A stretch of DNA of 64,000 nucleotides from Pectinatus haikarae (lineage in GTDB: Bacteria > Bacillota > Negativicutes > Selenomonadales > Selenomonadaceae), in NCBI RefSeq assembly GCF_030813505.1, contig NZ_JAUSUE010000018.1. One strand, given 5' to 3'. A program made the position numbers and the translations under genes. This document shows positions 16,490-25,008 of this stretch, one piece after another. Position 1 is the stretch's first letter. Each line of letters opens with the position of its first letter. Under the pieces are notes generated by a model. That model saw nothing but the letters and a program-made list of their open reading frames with translations. It ran no database searches and was not told the origin of the DNA.

Positions 16490-17329
16490 GTGGCAATAAA
16501 AAAATTCAAACCATATTCCCCGGGACGAAGATTTATGACAGTATCTTCTTTTGAGGAAATAACAACAGATAAACCTGAAAAATCTTTGGTAGAAGAATTA
16601 AAAAAGACAGGCGGTCGTAACATGCATGGCCGGTTGACTGTAAGACATCAGGGCGGCGGACACAAACGTCTTTATCGTATAATTGATTTCAAACGCAATA
16701 AGGACACAGTTCCGGCTCGGGTGGCAACTATTGAATATGATCCTAACCGCAGTGCACGCATTGCGTTGCTCAATTATGCTGATGGTGAAAAACGGTATAT
16801 TCTGGCACCAAATGGATTAAAGGTCGGCGATACAGTTGTATCTGGTCCTGATGCAGATATTAAACCCGGGAATGCACTTCCTATAGTTAATATTCCTGTC
16901 GGTTTAATGATCCATAACATTGAATTAAAAATTGGTAAAGGCGGACAGCTTGTTCGTTCAGCAGGAACCGCAGCTCAACTTATGGCAAAAGAAGGCAGTT
17001 ATGCACTTTTGCGCATGCCTTCGGGTGAAATCCGCAAGGTACACGTTAATTGCCGTGCGACTATTGGTCAGATAGGCAATCTTGAACATGAAAATATCTC
17101 CATCGGTAAGGCAGGTCGTTCACGCTGGCTTGGTATTCGTCCGGCTAACCGTGGTGTAGCTATGAACCCGAATGATCATCCACATGGCGGCGGGGAAGGC
17201 AGAAGTCCTGTCGGACGCAAGCATCCTGTTACCAAGTGGGGTAAATGCGCAATGGGCGCTAAGACACGCCGTAAAAAACCGTCAGATAAATTTATTGTTA
17301 AACGTCGCGTAAGTAAGCGCGAAAAATAA
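16490..17329 (+). CDS. rplB: 50S ribosomal protein uL2
   Basis: 279 residues with KFKPYSPGRRFMTVS, GGRNMHGRLTVRHQGGGHKR and the universally conserved C-terminal NPNDHPHGGGEGRSPVGRK segment next to the peptidyl-transferase centre. GTG start 11 bases after AAGGAGG. Full length. Confidence 0.98.
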   Translation: MAIKKFKPYSPGRRFMTVSSFEEITTDKPEKSLVEELKKTGGRNMHGRLTVRHQGGGHKRLYRIIDFKRNKDTVPARVATIEYDPNRSARIALLNYADGEKRYILAPNGLKVGDTVVSGPDADIKPGNALPIVNIPVGLMIHNIELKIGKGGQLVRSAGTAAQLMAKEGSYALLRMPSGEIRKVHVNCRATIGQIGNLEHENISIGKAGRSRWLGIRPANRGVAMNPNDHPHGGGEGRSPVGRKHPVTKWGKCAMGAKTRRKKPSDKFIVKRRVSKREK

Positions 17330-17383
17330 TAAATTGCAGCAGTAAATATATTGCTGCGCAGCTGGCTGAAAGGAGGATGTATC

Positions 17384-17665
17384 TTGTCAAGATCGATTAA
17401 AAAAGGACCTTATGTCCATCAGAGCGTTGTGAAAAAAATTGATGCGATGAATGCAGCCAACGAAAAAAAAGTTATAAAGACATGGTCAAGAAGCTCGACC
17501 ATTCTGCCTGCATTTGTGGGTCATACAATTGCTGTACATGACGGCCGCAAACATGTGCCTGTATATATAACTGAAGATATGGTCGGACATAAGCTGGGCG
17601 AATTTGCACCTACACGTACTTTCAAAGGTCATTCCGGCGAAGAACGCAAAACCGCTTTAAAATAA
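17384..17665 (+). CDS. rpsS: 30S ribosomal protein uS19
   Basis: 93 residues from TTG 17384: SRSIKKGPYVHQSVVKKI, then TWSRSSTILPAFVGHTIAVHDGRKH and KLGEFAPTRTFKGH. AAAGGAGG with seven-base spacing selects this TTG; the longer in-frame ATG at 17351 would add 11 residues not present in the family. Head protein contacting uS13. Confidence 0.97.
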   Translation: MSRSIKKGPYVHQSVVKKIDAMNAANEKKVIKTWSRSSTILPAFVGHTIAVHDGRKHVPVYITEDMVGHKLGEFAPTRTFKGHSGEERKTALK

Positions 17666-17686
17666 TTGCCGAAAGGAGGAACTTTG

Positions 17687-18019
17687 GTGGAAGCTAAGGC
17701 AACAGCAAAATATATTCGCATTGCTCCGCGCAAGGCTCGCGTAGTTATAGATCTGATTCGCGGCAAAAACGTGACGGAAGCTTTTGCAGTTTTGAAATTT
17801 ACGCCTAAGGCAGGCGCTGATGTAGTAAATAAAGTATTGAAATCAGCTGTGGCAAATGCTGAAAATAATTTTGATATGAACGTCGATGCTCTTTATGTAG
17901 CTGAGGCATATGTTGATCAGGGACCTACTCTCAAACGCATTCATCCGCGCTCTCGTGGGCAGGCATTCAAAATTTTGAAGCGTACGTCGCATGTTACGGT
18001 TGTAGTAAAAGAAAAATAA
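17687..18019 (+). CDS. rplV: 50S ribosomal protein uL22
   Basis: 110 residues: EAKATAKYIRIAPRKARVVIDLIRGK, and the long beta-hairpin tip THLKRI-type region QGPTLKRIHPRSRGQA that lines the exit tunnel. Start GTG 17687 is chosen from GGAGG spacing of seven bases; TTG 17666 upstream lies before the ribosome site. Confidence 0.96.
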   Translation: MEAKATAKYIRIAPRKARVVIDLIRGKNVTEAFAVLKFTPKAGADVVNKVLKSAVANAENNFDMNVDALYVAEAYVDQGPTLKRIHPRSRGQAFKILKRTSHVTVVVKEK

Positions 18020-18034
18020 AAGGAGGCAATAGAT

Positions 18035-18706
18035 TTGGGTCAGAAAGTTAATCCGCATGGGATGCGCATTGGCATCGTTAAGACATGGGATGCCAAATGG
18101 TATGCCGACAAAGACTACGCAGCAAATTTATATGAAGATATAAAGATTCGCGAATATCTCAAAAACAGTCTCAAACAAAGCGGCGTGTCAAAAATTGAAA
18201 CTGAACGTTCTAAAAATCGCCTTAAGCTCACAATTCATACTGCAAAACCCGGTATGGTAATTGGTCGCGGCGGTTCTGGAATCGAACAGATCAAAAACAG
18301 TTTGAAAAAGTTAACCACAAAGCATGTAGATATAAATATTGCTGAAATTAAGCAGCCGGATATGGATGCGACACTTGTGGCAGAAAATATTGCATCACAG
18401 CTTGAACGCCGTATTGCATTCCGTCGTGCTATGAAACAGTCCGTGGGTCGTACCATTCGTATGGGGGCAAAGGGCATAAAAGTTACTGTAGGCGGACGTC
18501 TCGGCGGCGCTGAAATAGCTAGAAGTGAATCTCATCGTGAAGGCAGTATTCCACTTCATACATTAAGAGCTGATATTGATTATGGGACAGCTGAAGCACA
18601 TACGACATACGGTCGTATCGGCGTAAAAGTATGGATATTTAAAGGCGAAATCCTTCCAGAAAAAAAGCAGCCTGTTCAGGTCGCAGCTGAAGGGAGCGAA
18701 GCTTAA
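18035..18706 (+). CDS. rpsC: 30S ribosomal protein uS3
   Basis: 223 residues beginning GQKVNPHGMRIGIVKTWDAKWYA, with the KH-type GMVIGRGGSGIEQIKN motif and C-terminal HTTYGRIGVKVWIFKGE. It lines the mRNA entry channel. TTG start after AAGGAGG. Its last base overlaps the rplP start. Confidence 0.97.
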   Translation: MGQKVNPHGMRIGIVKTWDAKWYADKDYAANLYEDIKIREYLKNSLKQSGVSKIETERSKNRLKLTIHTAKPGMVIGRGGSGIEQIKNSLKKLTTKHVDINIAEIKQPDMDATLVAENIASQLERRIAFRRAMKQSVGRTIRMGAKGIKVTVGGRLGGAEIARSESHREGSIPLHTLRADIDYGTAEAHTTYGRIGVKVWIFKGEILPEKKQPVQVAAEGSEA

Positions 18707-19146
18707 TGTTAATACCTAAGAGAACAAAATTCCGTAAACAATTCCGCGGTAACATGAGAGGAAAAGCTCATCGCGGCAATAAAGTATCACATGGTGAATA
18801 TGGTCTTCAGGCACTTGAATCCGCATGGATTACCAACCGCCAGATTGAAGCAGCCCGTATTGCTATGACACGTTATATTAAACGTGGCGGACAAGTCTGG
18901 ATCAAGATTTTTCCTGATAAACCGGTAACTGCAAAACCTGCCGAAACTCGTATGGGTAGTGGTAAGGGATCGCCAGAATACTGGGTAGCAGTGGTAAAAC
19001 CTGGCCGCATCATGTTTGAAATGGGCGGGGTAACTGAAGAAACTGCAAAAGAAGCTATGCGTCTTGCAGGACATAAGTTACCTATTAAGACAAAGTTTAT
19101 AAAACGTGAAGAACAGCAAGAGGGCGGTGAAGTAAATGAAGGTTAA
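18706..19146 (+). CDS. rplP: 50S ribosomal protein uL16
   Basis: 146 residues, MLIPKRTKFRKQFRGNMRGKA, with WITNRQIEAARIAMTRYIKRGG and the PVTAKPAETRMGSGKGSPEYWV loop near the A site. Overlaps the downstream rpmC start by 11 bases. Confidence 0.98.
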   Translation: MLIPKRTKFRKQFRGNMRGKAHRGNKVSHGEYGLQALESAWITNRQIEAARIAMTRYIKRGGQVWIKIFPDKPVTAKPAETRMGSGKGSPEYWVAVVKPGRIMFEMGGVTEETAKEAMRLAGHKLPIKTKFIKREEQQEGGEVNEG

Positions 19147-19336
19147 AGATATACGTGATATGAGTGACGGTGAACTTAACCAAAAACTTGCTTCGCTTAA
19201 AGAAGAGCTTTTTAATTTAAGATTCCAGCTTGCCACAGGTCAGCTTGAAAATCCTATGCGTATTAAAGATATCAAAAAAAACATTGCCCGTATTAAAACA
19301 ATTCAGCGTGAGCAGGAATTAAAGGCTAATGCTTGA
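19136..19336 (+). CDS. rpmC: 50S ribosomal protein uL29
   Basis: A 66-residue coiled helical protein (MKVKDIRDMSDGELNQKL, LKEELFNLRFQLATGQLENPMRI, IARIKTIQREQE). At the tunnel exit. Overlaps the end of rplP, whose GAGGGCGG supplies the ribosome site. Confidence 0.96.
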   Translation: MKVKDIRDMSDGELNQKLASLKEELFNLRFQLATGQLENPMRIKDIKKNIARIKTIQREQELKANA

Positions 19337-19371
19337 TGATGAACGATATGCATAAGGAAGGAGGCTCTTTT

Positions 19372-19629
19372 ATGAGTGAAAGAAATGAACGCAAGACTAA
19401 AATCGGTAAAGTCGTAAGCGATAAAATGGATAAAACCGTTGTAGTAGCTGTTGAGGATCTTGAACAGCACTCTCTCTATAAGAAATCTATCAAAAAAACG
19501 GTTAAATTTAAAGCTCATGATGAAAATAGTGATGCTCATATCGGCGATACCGTTTCTCTCATGGAAACACGCCCGTTATCCAAGGATAAACGCTGGAGAG
19601 TCGTTAAAATTCTTGAACGAGCAAAATAA
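19372..19629 (+). CDS. rpsQ: 30S ribosomal protein uS17
   Basis: 85 residues from ATG 19372 (SERNERKTKIGKVVSDKMDKTVVVAVE, YKKSIKKTVKFKAHDE, ETRPLSKDKRWRVVKI). GGAAGGAGG nine bases upstream fixes this start; the in-frame ATG at 19333 would add 13 unrelated residues. Confidence 0.96.
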   Translation: MSERNERKTKIGKVVSDKMDKTVVVAVEDLEQHSLYKKSIKKTVKFKAHDENSDAHIGDTVSLMETRPLSKDKRWRVVKILERAK

Positions 19630-19671
19630 TTTTATTAAAGCCGAAGGATTTTAATAAAGGAGGTAAACCAA

Positions 19672-20040
19672 TTGATCCAACAACAGACAATGCTTAATGT
19701 TGGCGATAACACTGGGGCAAAGGAAATAATGTGCATCCGTGTTTTAGGCGGTTCCTATCGCAAATATGCCAACATCGGCGATGTAATTGTCGCCGCAGTA
19801 AAATCCGCATCTCCTGGTGGTATGGTTAAAAAAGGAGATGTCATTAAAGCTGTAGTTGTTCGTTCTAAAAAAGGACTTAGAAGAAAAGATGGGTCTTACA
19901 TCCGTTTTGATGAAAATGCAGCTGTAGTTATAAAAGAAGATAAAACCCCTAGAGGAACTCGTATTTTTGGACCAGTAGCCAGAGAATTACGTGACAAAGA
20001 TTTCATGAAAATCATCTCGTTGGCTCCAGAAGTACTTTAA
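19672..20040 (+). CDS. rplN: 50S ribosomal protein uL14
   Basis: 122 residues, IQQQTMLNVGDNTGAKEIMCIRVLGGS, with PRGTRIFGPVARELR near the end. It forms an intersubunit bridge and the docking site for RsfS. TTG start preceded by AAAGGAGGTAAACC. Confidence 0.98.
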   Translation: MIQQQTMLNVGDNTGAKEIMCIRVLGGSYRKYANIGDVIVAAVKSASPGGMVKKGDVIKAVVVRSKKGLRRKDGSYIRFDENAAVVIKEDKTPRGTRIFGPVARELRDKDFMKIISLAPEVL

Positions 20041-20058
20041 TGGTGAGGAGGTGCAAGA

Positions 20059-20391
20059 TTGTCGCAATATAAGTTAAAAGTAAAAAAGGATGATACAGTC
20101 TTAGTATTATCCGGTAAAGACAAAGGTAAACAGGGCAAAGTTCTGCAAGCTCTACCGAAAAAAGATAAAGTCGTGGTTGAAGGAATAAACAAAGTAAAAC
20201 GTCATACGAAACCTAATCAGAACGTTCCTAAAGGCGGTATTATTCCTAAGGAAGCACCTATGCATGCATCCAAAGTCATGATCGTATGTTCAGCATGTTC
20301 CAAACCGACCCGTGTAGCTAAAAAATTAGTCGATGGGAAAATGGTTCGTGTATGCAAAAAATGCGGCGAACTTTTAGACCAGACAAAATAA
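20059..20391 (+). CDS. rplX: 50S ribosomal protein uL24
   Basis: 110 residues with a KOW motif (VLVLSGKDKGKQGKVLQALPKKDKVVVEG), KRHTKPNQN and a C-terminal zinc-ribbon-like pair C-S-A-C/C-K-K-C that is common in Bacillota. Assembly initiator of the 50S. TTG start after GAGGAGGTG. Confidence 0.97.
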   Translation: MSQYKLKVKKDDTVLVLSGKDKGKQGKVLQALPKKDKVVVEGINKVKRHTKPNQNVPKGGIIPKEAPMHASKVMIVCSACSKPTRVAKKLVDGKMVRVCKKCGELLDQTK

Positions 20392-20412
20392 TAAGGGAAG
20401 GAGGAATTATTG

Positions 20413-20952
20413 ATGGATAGATTGCAGGAAAAGTATGTAAAAGAAGTTATTCCGGCTTTGACCGAAAAATTTGGCTATAAAAATGTTATGCAGCTGCCGA
20501 AAGTTGAAAAGATCGTTATCAACATGGGTGTCGGTGAAGCTGTCAGCAATTCCAAAGCACTTGATTCTGCTGTTGAAGATTTAACTATCATTGCAGGGCA
20601 GAAACCTATTCTTACCAGAGCCAAGAAATCTTTGGCTGCATGGAAATTACGTGTCGGCATGCCTATTGGCTGTAAGGTTACCTTGCGCGGTGTCCGCATG
20701 TATGAATTCTTAGATAAATTTGTTAGTATTGCCTTGCCGCGTGTACGTGATTTTCGCGGTGTCAGTGGAAAGGCTTTTGATGGTCGTGGCAATTATTCCG
20801 TGGGACTCAAAGAACAATTGATTTTTCCGGAAATTGAATATGATAAGATTGATAAAGTTCGTGGTATGAATATTATTGTTGTAACAACGGCGAAAACCGA
20901 CGAAGAGGCCAAGGAACTTCTCCGCCTTTTGGGAATGCCGTTCAGCGCATAA
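20413..20952 (+). CDS. rplE: 50S ribosomal protein uL5
   Basis: 179 residues, MDRLQEKYVKEVIPALTEKFGYKNVMQLPK, then INMGVGEAV, GQKPILTRAKKSLAAWKLR and the C-terminal GMNIIVVTTAKTDEEAKELL. It binds 5S rRNA. ATG 20413 is preferred over the adjoining TTG 20410 by AAGGAGG spacing of eight bases. Confidence 0.97.
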   Translation: MDRLQEKYVKEVIPALTEKFGYKNVMQLPKVEKIVINMGVGEAVSNSKALDSAVEDLTIIAGQKPILTRAKKSLAAWKLRVGMPIGCKVTLRGVRMYEFLDKFVSIALPRVRDFRGVSGKAFDGRGNYSVGLKEQLIFPEIEYDKIDKVRGMNIIVVTTAKTDEEAKELLRLLGMPFSA

Positions 20953-20971
20953 AAGGGGAGGTAAATTTTTA

Positions 20972-21157
20972 ATGGCCAAAAAGGCACTGATTGAAAAGTG
21001 GAGCAAAGAACCAAAATATAAAGTTCGTCAATATAATAGATGTAAAATTTGTGGCCGTCCGCACGGTTATATGCGTAAATTTGACATGTGCCGTATTTGC
21101 TTTAGAGAACAAAGCTATAAAGGCGCAATTCCTGGTGTAACGAAAGCCAGCTGGTAA
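20972..21157 (+). CDS. rpsZ: 30S ribosomal protein uS14, zinc-type
   Basis: The short 61-residue form has CKICGRPHGYMRKFDMCRIC, i.e. two CxxC pairs that bind zinc, so it is the type Z S14 rather than the long zinc-free form. It matches the usual spc operon position between rplE and rpsH. Confidence 0.97.
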   Translation: MAKKALIEKWSKEPKYKVRQYNRCKICGRPHGYMRKFDMCRICFREQSYKGAIPGVTKASW

Positions 21158-21186
21158 AGTTAGAAAGAAAGGAGGATATCGATTTT

Positions 21187-21585
21187 ATGGGAATGACTGA
21201 TCCGATTGCAGATATGCTTACACGTTTGCGCAATGCAAACTCTGTTTTACATGAAAAAGTTGAAATCCCTGGTTCTAATATCAAAAAAGCTATTGCTGAT
21301 GTTTTGAAAGAAGAAGGTTTTATAAAAGATTACACCTTCACGCAGGATAATAAGCAGGGTGTTCTTACAATTAAATTGAAATACGGTCCTGACAGTGAAC
21401 AGGTAATAACCGGTTTGAAACGTGTTTCTCGTCCCGGCCTTCGCGCTTATGTTAAAAAAGATCAGCTGCCACGCGTTTTGGGTGGACTTGGTATCGCAAT
21501 AATATCTACATCAAAGGGTATTATGAGTGATAAGAAAGCCCGCAGCACAGGAGTTGGCGGCGAAGTATTAGCTTACGTTTGGTAA
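21187..21585 (+). CDS. rpsH: 30S ribosomal protein uS8
   Basis: 132 residues, TDPIADMLTRLRNANSVLHEKVEIPGSNIK, with GLGIAIISTSKGIMSDKKAR at the C-terminal RNA-binding face. In E. coli uS8 autoregulates the spc operon at rplE. AAAGGAGG precedes the ATG. Confidence 0.98.
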   Translation: MGMTDPIADMLTRLRNANSVLHEKVEIPGSNIKKAIADVLKEEGFIKDYTFTQDNKQGVLTIKLKYGPDSEQVITGLKRVSRPGLRAYVKKDQLPRVLGGLGIAIISTSKGIMSDKKARSTGVGGEVLAYVW

Positions 21586-21609
21586 TTTTTGGAACTGGGA
21601 GGTGTACAA

Positions 21610-22161
21610 ATGTCAAGAATAGGTAGAGCACCTATCGAGATCCCAGGCGGGGTTACAGTGACGGTTGATGATAACAATCATGTAATTGTAAAAGGCCCAA
21701 AGGGTGAATTGTCTCGTACGTGCCATAAAGATATAAAAGTAATAGTCGAAGGGAATGTTGTCACTGTACAACGTCCTTCAGACGATAAAAATCATAGAGC
21801 ATTACATGGTCTTACGCGCAGTCTTGTTAATAACATGGTTGTGGGCGTGACTGAAGGATTCACTAAAAATCTTGAAATCAATGGTGTAGGCTACAGAGCT
21901 GCACAACAAGGGAAAAATCTCAATCTTTCTTTGGGATTTTCTCATCCTGTTGTGGTTGAACCACCGACAGGAATTACACTTACTGCTCCGGCGCCTAATA
22001 GAATTATTGTGTCCGGAATCGATAAAGAAGTTGTTGGCGAAGTTGCTGCCAAGATTCGCGGCTATAGAGAACCCGAACCTTATAAAGGCAAAGGTATCAA
22101 ATATGAAAATGAACATATTCGCCGTAAGGTCGGCAAGGCCGGCGGTAAGGGCGCCAAATGA
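21610..22161 (+). CDS. rplF: 50S ribosomal protein uL6
   Basis: 183 residues from ATG 21610, SRIGRAPIEIPGGVTV, with VTEGFTKNLEINGVGYRAAQQG and the C-terminal signature PEPYKGKGIKYENEHIRRK. The in-frame ATG at 21589 lies before the GGGAGG ribosome site and is rejected. Confidence 0.97.
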   Translation: MSRIGRAPIEIPGGVTVTVDDNNHVIVKGPKGELSRTCHKDIKVIVEGNVVTVQRPSDDKNHRALHGLTRSLVNNMVVGVTEGFTKNLEINGVGYRAAQQGKNLNLSLGFSHPVVVEPPTGITLTAPAPNRIIVSGIDKEVVGEVAAKIRGYREPEPYKGKGIKYENEHIRRKVGKAGGKGAK

Positions 22162-22188
22162 TTTTTTTAAGAGAAAGGAGCAATTGAC

Positions 22189-22548
22189 GTGTTTAAAAAG
22201 CAGGATAAGAACAAGGCTCGTCAAAAGCGTCATTTACGTGTACGCAATCGTGTGTCCGGTACGCCAGAAAGACCTCGCTTGAACGTATTCCGCAGCCTCA
22301 GCAATATATATGCACAGGTTATTGATGATGTGAATGGTGTTACGATAGCAGCAGCAAGTTCAAAAGATAAAGGTTTTGAAAATTATGGCGGAAATGCCGA
22401 AGCAGCAAAAGCTGTCGGCACTGCAGTTGCAAAATCTGCTGTAGCTAAAGGAATCACAGAAGTTGTGTTTGACCGCAGCGGATATGTGTATCATGGTCGT
22501 ATAGCAGCTTTAGCTGACGCAGCTCGTGAAGCAGGACTTAAATTCTAA
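22189..22548 (+). CDS. rplR: 50S ribosomal protein uL18
   Basis: 119 residues: KARQKRHLRVRNRVSGTPERPRLNVFRS, IYAQVIDDVNGVTIAAASS and the C-terminal VVFDRSGYVYHGRIAALADAAREAG. It binds 5S rRNA with uL5. GTG start after AAAGGAG. Confidence 0.97.
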   Translation: MFKKQDKNKARQKRHLRVRNRVSGTPERPRLNVFRSLSNIYAQVIDDVNGVTIAAASSKDKGFENYGGNAEAAKAVGTAVAKSAVAKGITEVVFDRSGYVYHGRIAALADAAREAGLKF

Positions 22549-22571
22549 TTTATGGAACAGGAGGTTAATTG

Positions 22572-23072
22572 ATGGCCAGAATAGATGCTAATGCGCTTGA
22601 ATTACAGGAAAAAGTCGTTTATATAAATCGTGTAGCCAAGGTTGTAAAAGGCGGTCGTCGTTTTTCTTTCAGTGCTTTGGTTGTCGTCGGTGATAAGAAC
22701 GGTCATGTTGGTGCAGGACTCGGTAAAGCCAGCGAAGTACCAGAGGCAATCAGAAAAGGCATTGAAGATGCAAAGAAAAATATCATTACAGTATCATTAG
22801 TAGAAAAGACAATCCCGCATCAGATAACAGGTGTTTTTGGCGCCGGCAAGGTTCTTTTAAAACCGGCAGCAAAAGGTACTGGTGTTATAGCCGGAGGTCC
22901 TGCCCGTGCGGTATTGGAACTGTGCGGCATAGGCGATATCCTGACAAAATCGCTCGGTTCATCCAATCCTAACAATATGGTACGTGCTACTATTTGCGGC
23001 TTGGATCAGCTTAAAAAAGCAGAAACAGTTGCGCAGCTGCGCGGCAAAACTGTTCAGGAACTTTTGGGTTAA
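22572..23072 (+). CDS. rpsE: 30S ribosomal protein uS5
   Basis: 166 residues; EKVVYINRVAKVVKGGRRFSFSALVVVGD is the double-stranded-RNA-like N-domain and GHVGAGLGKASEVPEAIRKG the fidelity loop. The serine/glycine stretch where spectinomycin-resistance changes occur is normal in form (VVKGGRRFSF). ATG 22572 is preferred over adjacent TTG 22569. Confidence 0.97.
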   Translation: MARIDANALELQEKVVYINRVAKVVKGGRRFSFSALVVVGDKNGHVGAGLGKASEVPEAIRKGIEDAKKNIITVSLVEKTIPHQITGVFGAGKVLLKPAAKGTGVIAGGPARAVLELCGIGDILTKSLGSSNPNNMVRATICGLDQLKKAETVAQLRGKTVQELLG

Positions 23073-23085
23073 GGAGGTTGTTTCA

Positions 23086-23271
23086 ATGGCAAAACTGAAA
23101 GTTACTCTTACCCGCAGCCTTATCGGTCATCCGCAGGATCAGCGCGCGACAGTTAAAGCTTTAGGCTTAAAAAAAATAAATTCCGTGGTAGAAAAAGATG
23201 ATAATCCAGCTATCCGCGGTATGCTTCATAAAATAGAACATCTTATCAAAATAGAAGAAATAAATGCATAA
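23086..23271 (+). CDS. rpmD: 50S ribosomal protein uL30
   Basis: 61 residues, MAKLKVTLTRSLIGHPQDQRATVKALGL, with the terminal GMLHKIEHLI. AAGGAGG precedes ATG 23086; a much longer reading frame beginning inside rpsE is an artefact of overlap. Confidence 0.97.
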   Translation: MAKLKVTLTRSLIGHPQDQRATVKALGLKKINSVVEKDDNPAIRGMLHKIEHLIKIEEINA

Positions 23272-23295
23272 TGAAAAAGGAGGTGCCAGGTGACT

Positions 23296-23736
23296 ATGAA
23301 CTTACATGAATTAGCTCCTGCTCCAGGATCTAAGAAAACACGTACCCGTGTCGGACGCGGTCTTGGCTCCGGATTAGGCAAAACCTCTGGACGCGGACAT
23401 AAAGGGCAGAACTCTCGCTCCGGCGGTGGTGTTCGTCCCGGATTTGAAGGCGGTCAGATGCCATTGTACCGCAGATTACCGAAACGCGGCTTTAAAAATA
23501 TCTTCGCTAAAGAATATGCACAAGTCAATGTTTGCATGCTGGAACGTTTTGAAGACGGCAGTGTGGTTGATGCAGTTGCTTTAGTGGAATCCGGAATATT
23601 GAAAAATGTGCATGATGGTATTCGTATTCTCGGCAACGGTGAAATAACGAAAAAAATTACTGTAAGAGCACAGGGATTCACCAAATCTGCCGAAGAAAAG
23701 ATCAAGGCAGCAGGCGGGCAAATTGAGGTGATCTAA
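23296..23736 (+). CDS. rplO: 50S ribosomal protein uL15
   Basis: 146 residues; NLHELAPAPGSKKTRTRVGRG, GLGKTSGRGHKGQNSRSGGGVRPGFEGGQMPLYRR-type basic extension and the C-terminal beta domain with IKAAGGQIEVI. A GTG at 23290, two codons earlier, is also possible; family alignment (MKLHEL) favours ATG 23296. Confidence 0.96.
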   Translation: MNLHELAPAPGSKKTRTRVGRGLGSGLGKTSGRGHKGQNSRSGGGVRPGFEGGQMPLYRRLPKRGFKNIFAKEYAQVNVCMLERFEDGSVVDAVALVESGILKNVHDGIRILGNGEITKKITVRAQGFTKSAEEKIKAAGGQIEVI

Positions 23737-23737
23737 G

Positions 23738-24994
23738 TTGATTTCAGCCCTTGGGAACATATTTAAAATTCCTGAATTAAGGCAAAAAATCATCTTCACC
23801 TTAATAATGTTTGCAGTGTTTCGTTTGGGAACGCATATTCCTGTTCCGGGAGTCAATCCCGACGCACTCGAACATCTTTTTAATAGTGGTAATTTATTTG
23901 GATTGATGGATTTATTTTCCGGTGGTGCTTTAAGTAAGTTTTCCATATTTGCAATGAGTATCACTCCTTATATCAACGCTTCCATCATAATGCAGCTTTT
24001 AGCTGTAGTAGTTCCTACCTTGGAAGAATGGTCTAAAGAAGGTGCGGAAGGTCATAAAAAAACGACTAAGGTCACCCGTTATTTAACGGTTGTCCTTGCG
24101 TTTTTACAGGCTATTGGCATGTCCATCGGCTTACGGGCTGCTATAATAAATCCAAATCCTGCATCCATATTGATTATCGCTATCACATTAACAGCAGGAA
24201 CTGTTTTTTTAATGTGGGTTGGTGAACAGATAACAGCCAATGGTATAGGAAATGGGATTTCTCTGATAATATTTGCCGGCATTGTAGCGGCACTGCCTCA
24301 TTCTCTGGGCACTATGTACCAGTATTTGCAGGCAGGAACAATAAACTATTTCAATCTGTTTTTGTTTTTGTTTATAGCATTGGCTATGGTCGTTTTCGTT
24401 ATAGCGATTCAACAGGGACAGCGCAGAGTGCCTATATCTTACACTAAACGGGTCGTTGGAAATAAAACTTATGGCGGGCATTCGTCTCATATACCTCTTA
24501 AGGTAAATCAGGCAGGAGTTATTCCGATCATTTTTGCTTCGTCTCTGCTGATGTTTCCTGCAACTATAGGACAGTTTGTAAGTGTGGGATGGGTGAAAAC
24601 CGTTGCTTCTTATTTTCAATGGGGAACACTCACGCATACAATAACATATACCTTGCTGATAATTTTCTTTACTTATTTTTATACAGCTGTTACACTAAAA
24701 ATACCTGATTTAGCTGATAATCTTAAGAAATATGGCGGATTTGTTCCTGGTATAAGACCAGGACAGGATACAGCGGATTATCTTGATCGGATAATGACAA
24801 GGATAACGCTGGCTGGTGCGGTATTTTTAGCATTGATTGCTATTTTTCCGATGCTTATTGCTAATGCAACACATATTCAAGGTGTATATTTTGGCGGAAC
24901 GGCACTGCTCATTGTTGTAGGGGTAGCCCTTGATACTATGAAGCAGATAGAATCCATGGTGGTCATGCGCCATTATGAAGGATTCATGAAATAA
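23738..24994 (+). CDS. secY: Preprotein translocase subunit SecY
   Basis: 418 residues with ten membrane segments, forming the channel of the Sec translocon. It has FRLGTHIPVPGVNPDAL, the plug region GLMDLFSGGALSKFSIFAMSITPYINASIIMQL, QRRVPISYTKR in the SecA/ribosome-binding loop, and GLRPGQDTADYLD-type GIRPGQDTADYLDRIMTRIT. TTG start three bases after rplO ends, using GAGGTG inside rplO. spc operon. Confidence 0.97.
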   Translation: MISALGNIFKIPELRQKIIFTLIMFAVFRLGTHIPVPGVNPDALEHLFNSGNLFGLMDLFSGGALSKFSIFAMSITPYINASIIMQLLAVVVPTLEEWSKEGAEGHKKTTKVTRYLTVVLAFLQAIGMSIGLRAAIINPNPASILIIAITLTAGTVFLMWVGEQITANGIGNGISLIIFAGIVAALPHSLGTMYQYLQAGTINYFNLFLFLFIALAMVVFVIAIQQGQRRVPISYTKRVVGNKTYGGHSSHIPLKVNQAGVIPIIFASSLLMFPATIGQFVSVGWVKTVASYFQWGTLTHTITYTLLIIFFTYFYTAVTLKIPDLADNLKKYGGFVPGIRPGQDTADYLDRIMTRITLAGAVFLALIAIFPMLIANATHIQGVYFGGTALLIVVGVALDTMKQIESMVVMRHYEGFMK

Positions 24995-25008
24995 GGAGGA
25001 ATTTTATT

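Noticed and set aside
24209..24637. Long open frame antisense to secY
   Set aside because: No ribosome site, composition explained by the complementary strand of a conserved gene; likewise other antisense frames over rplC, rpsG, fusA and the PTS genes.
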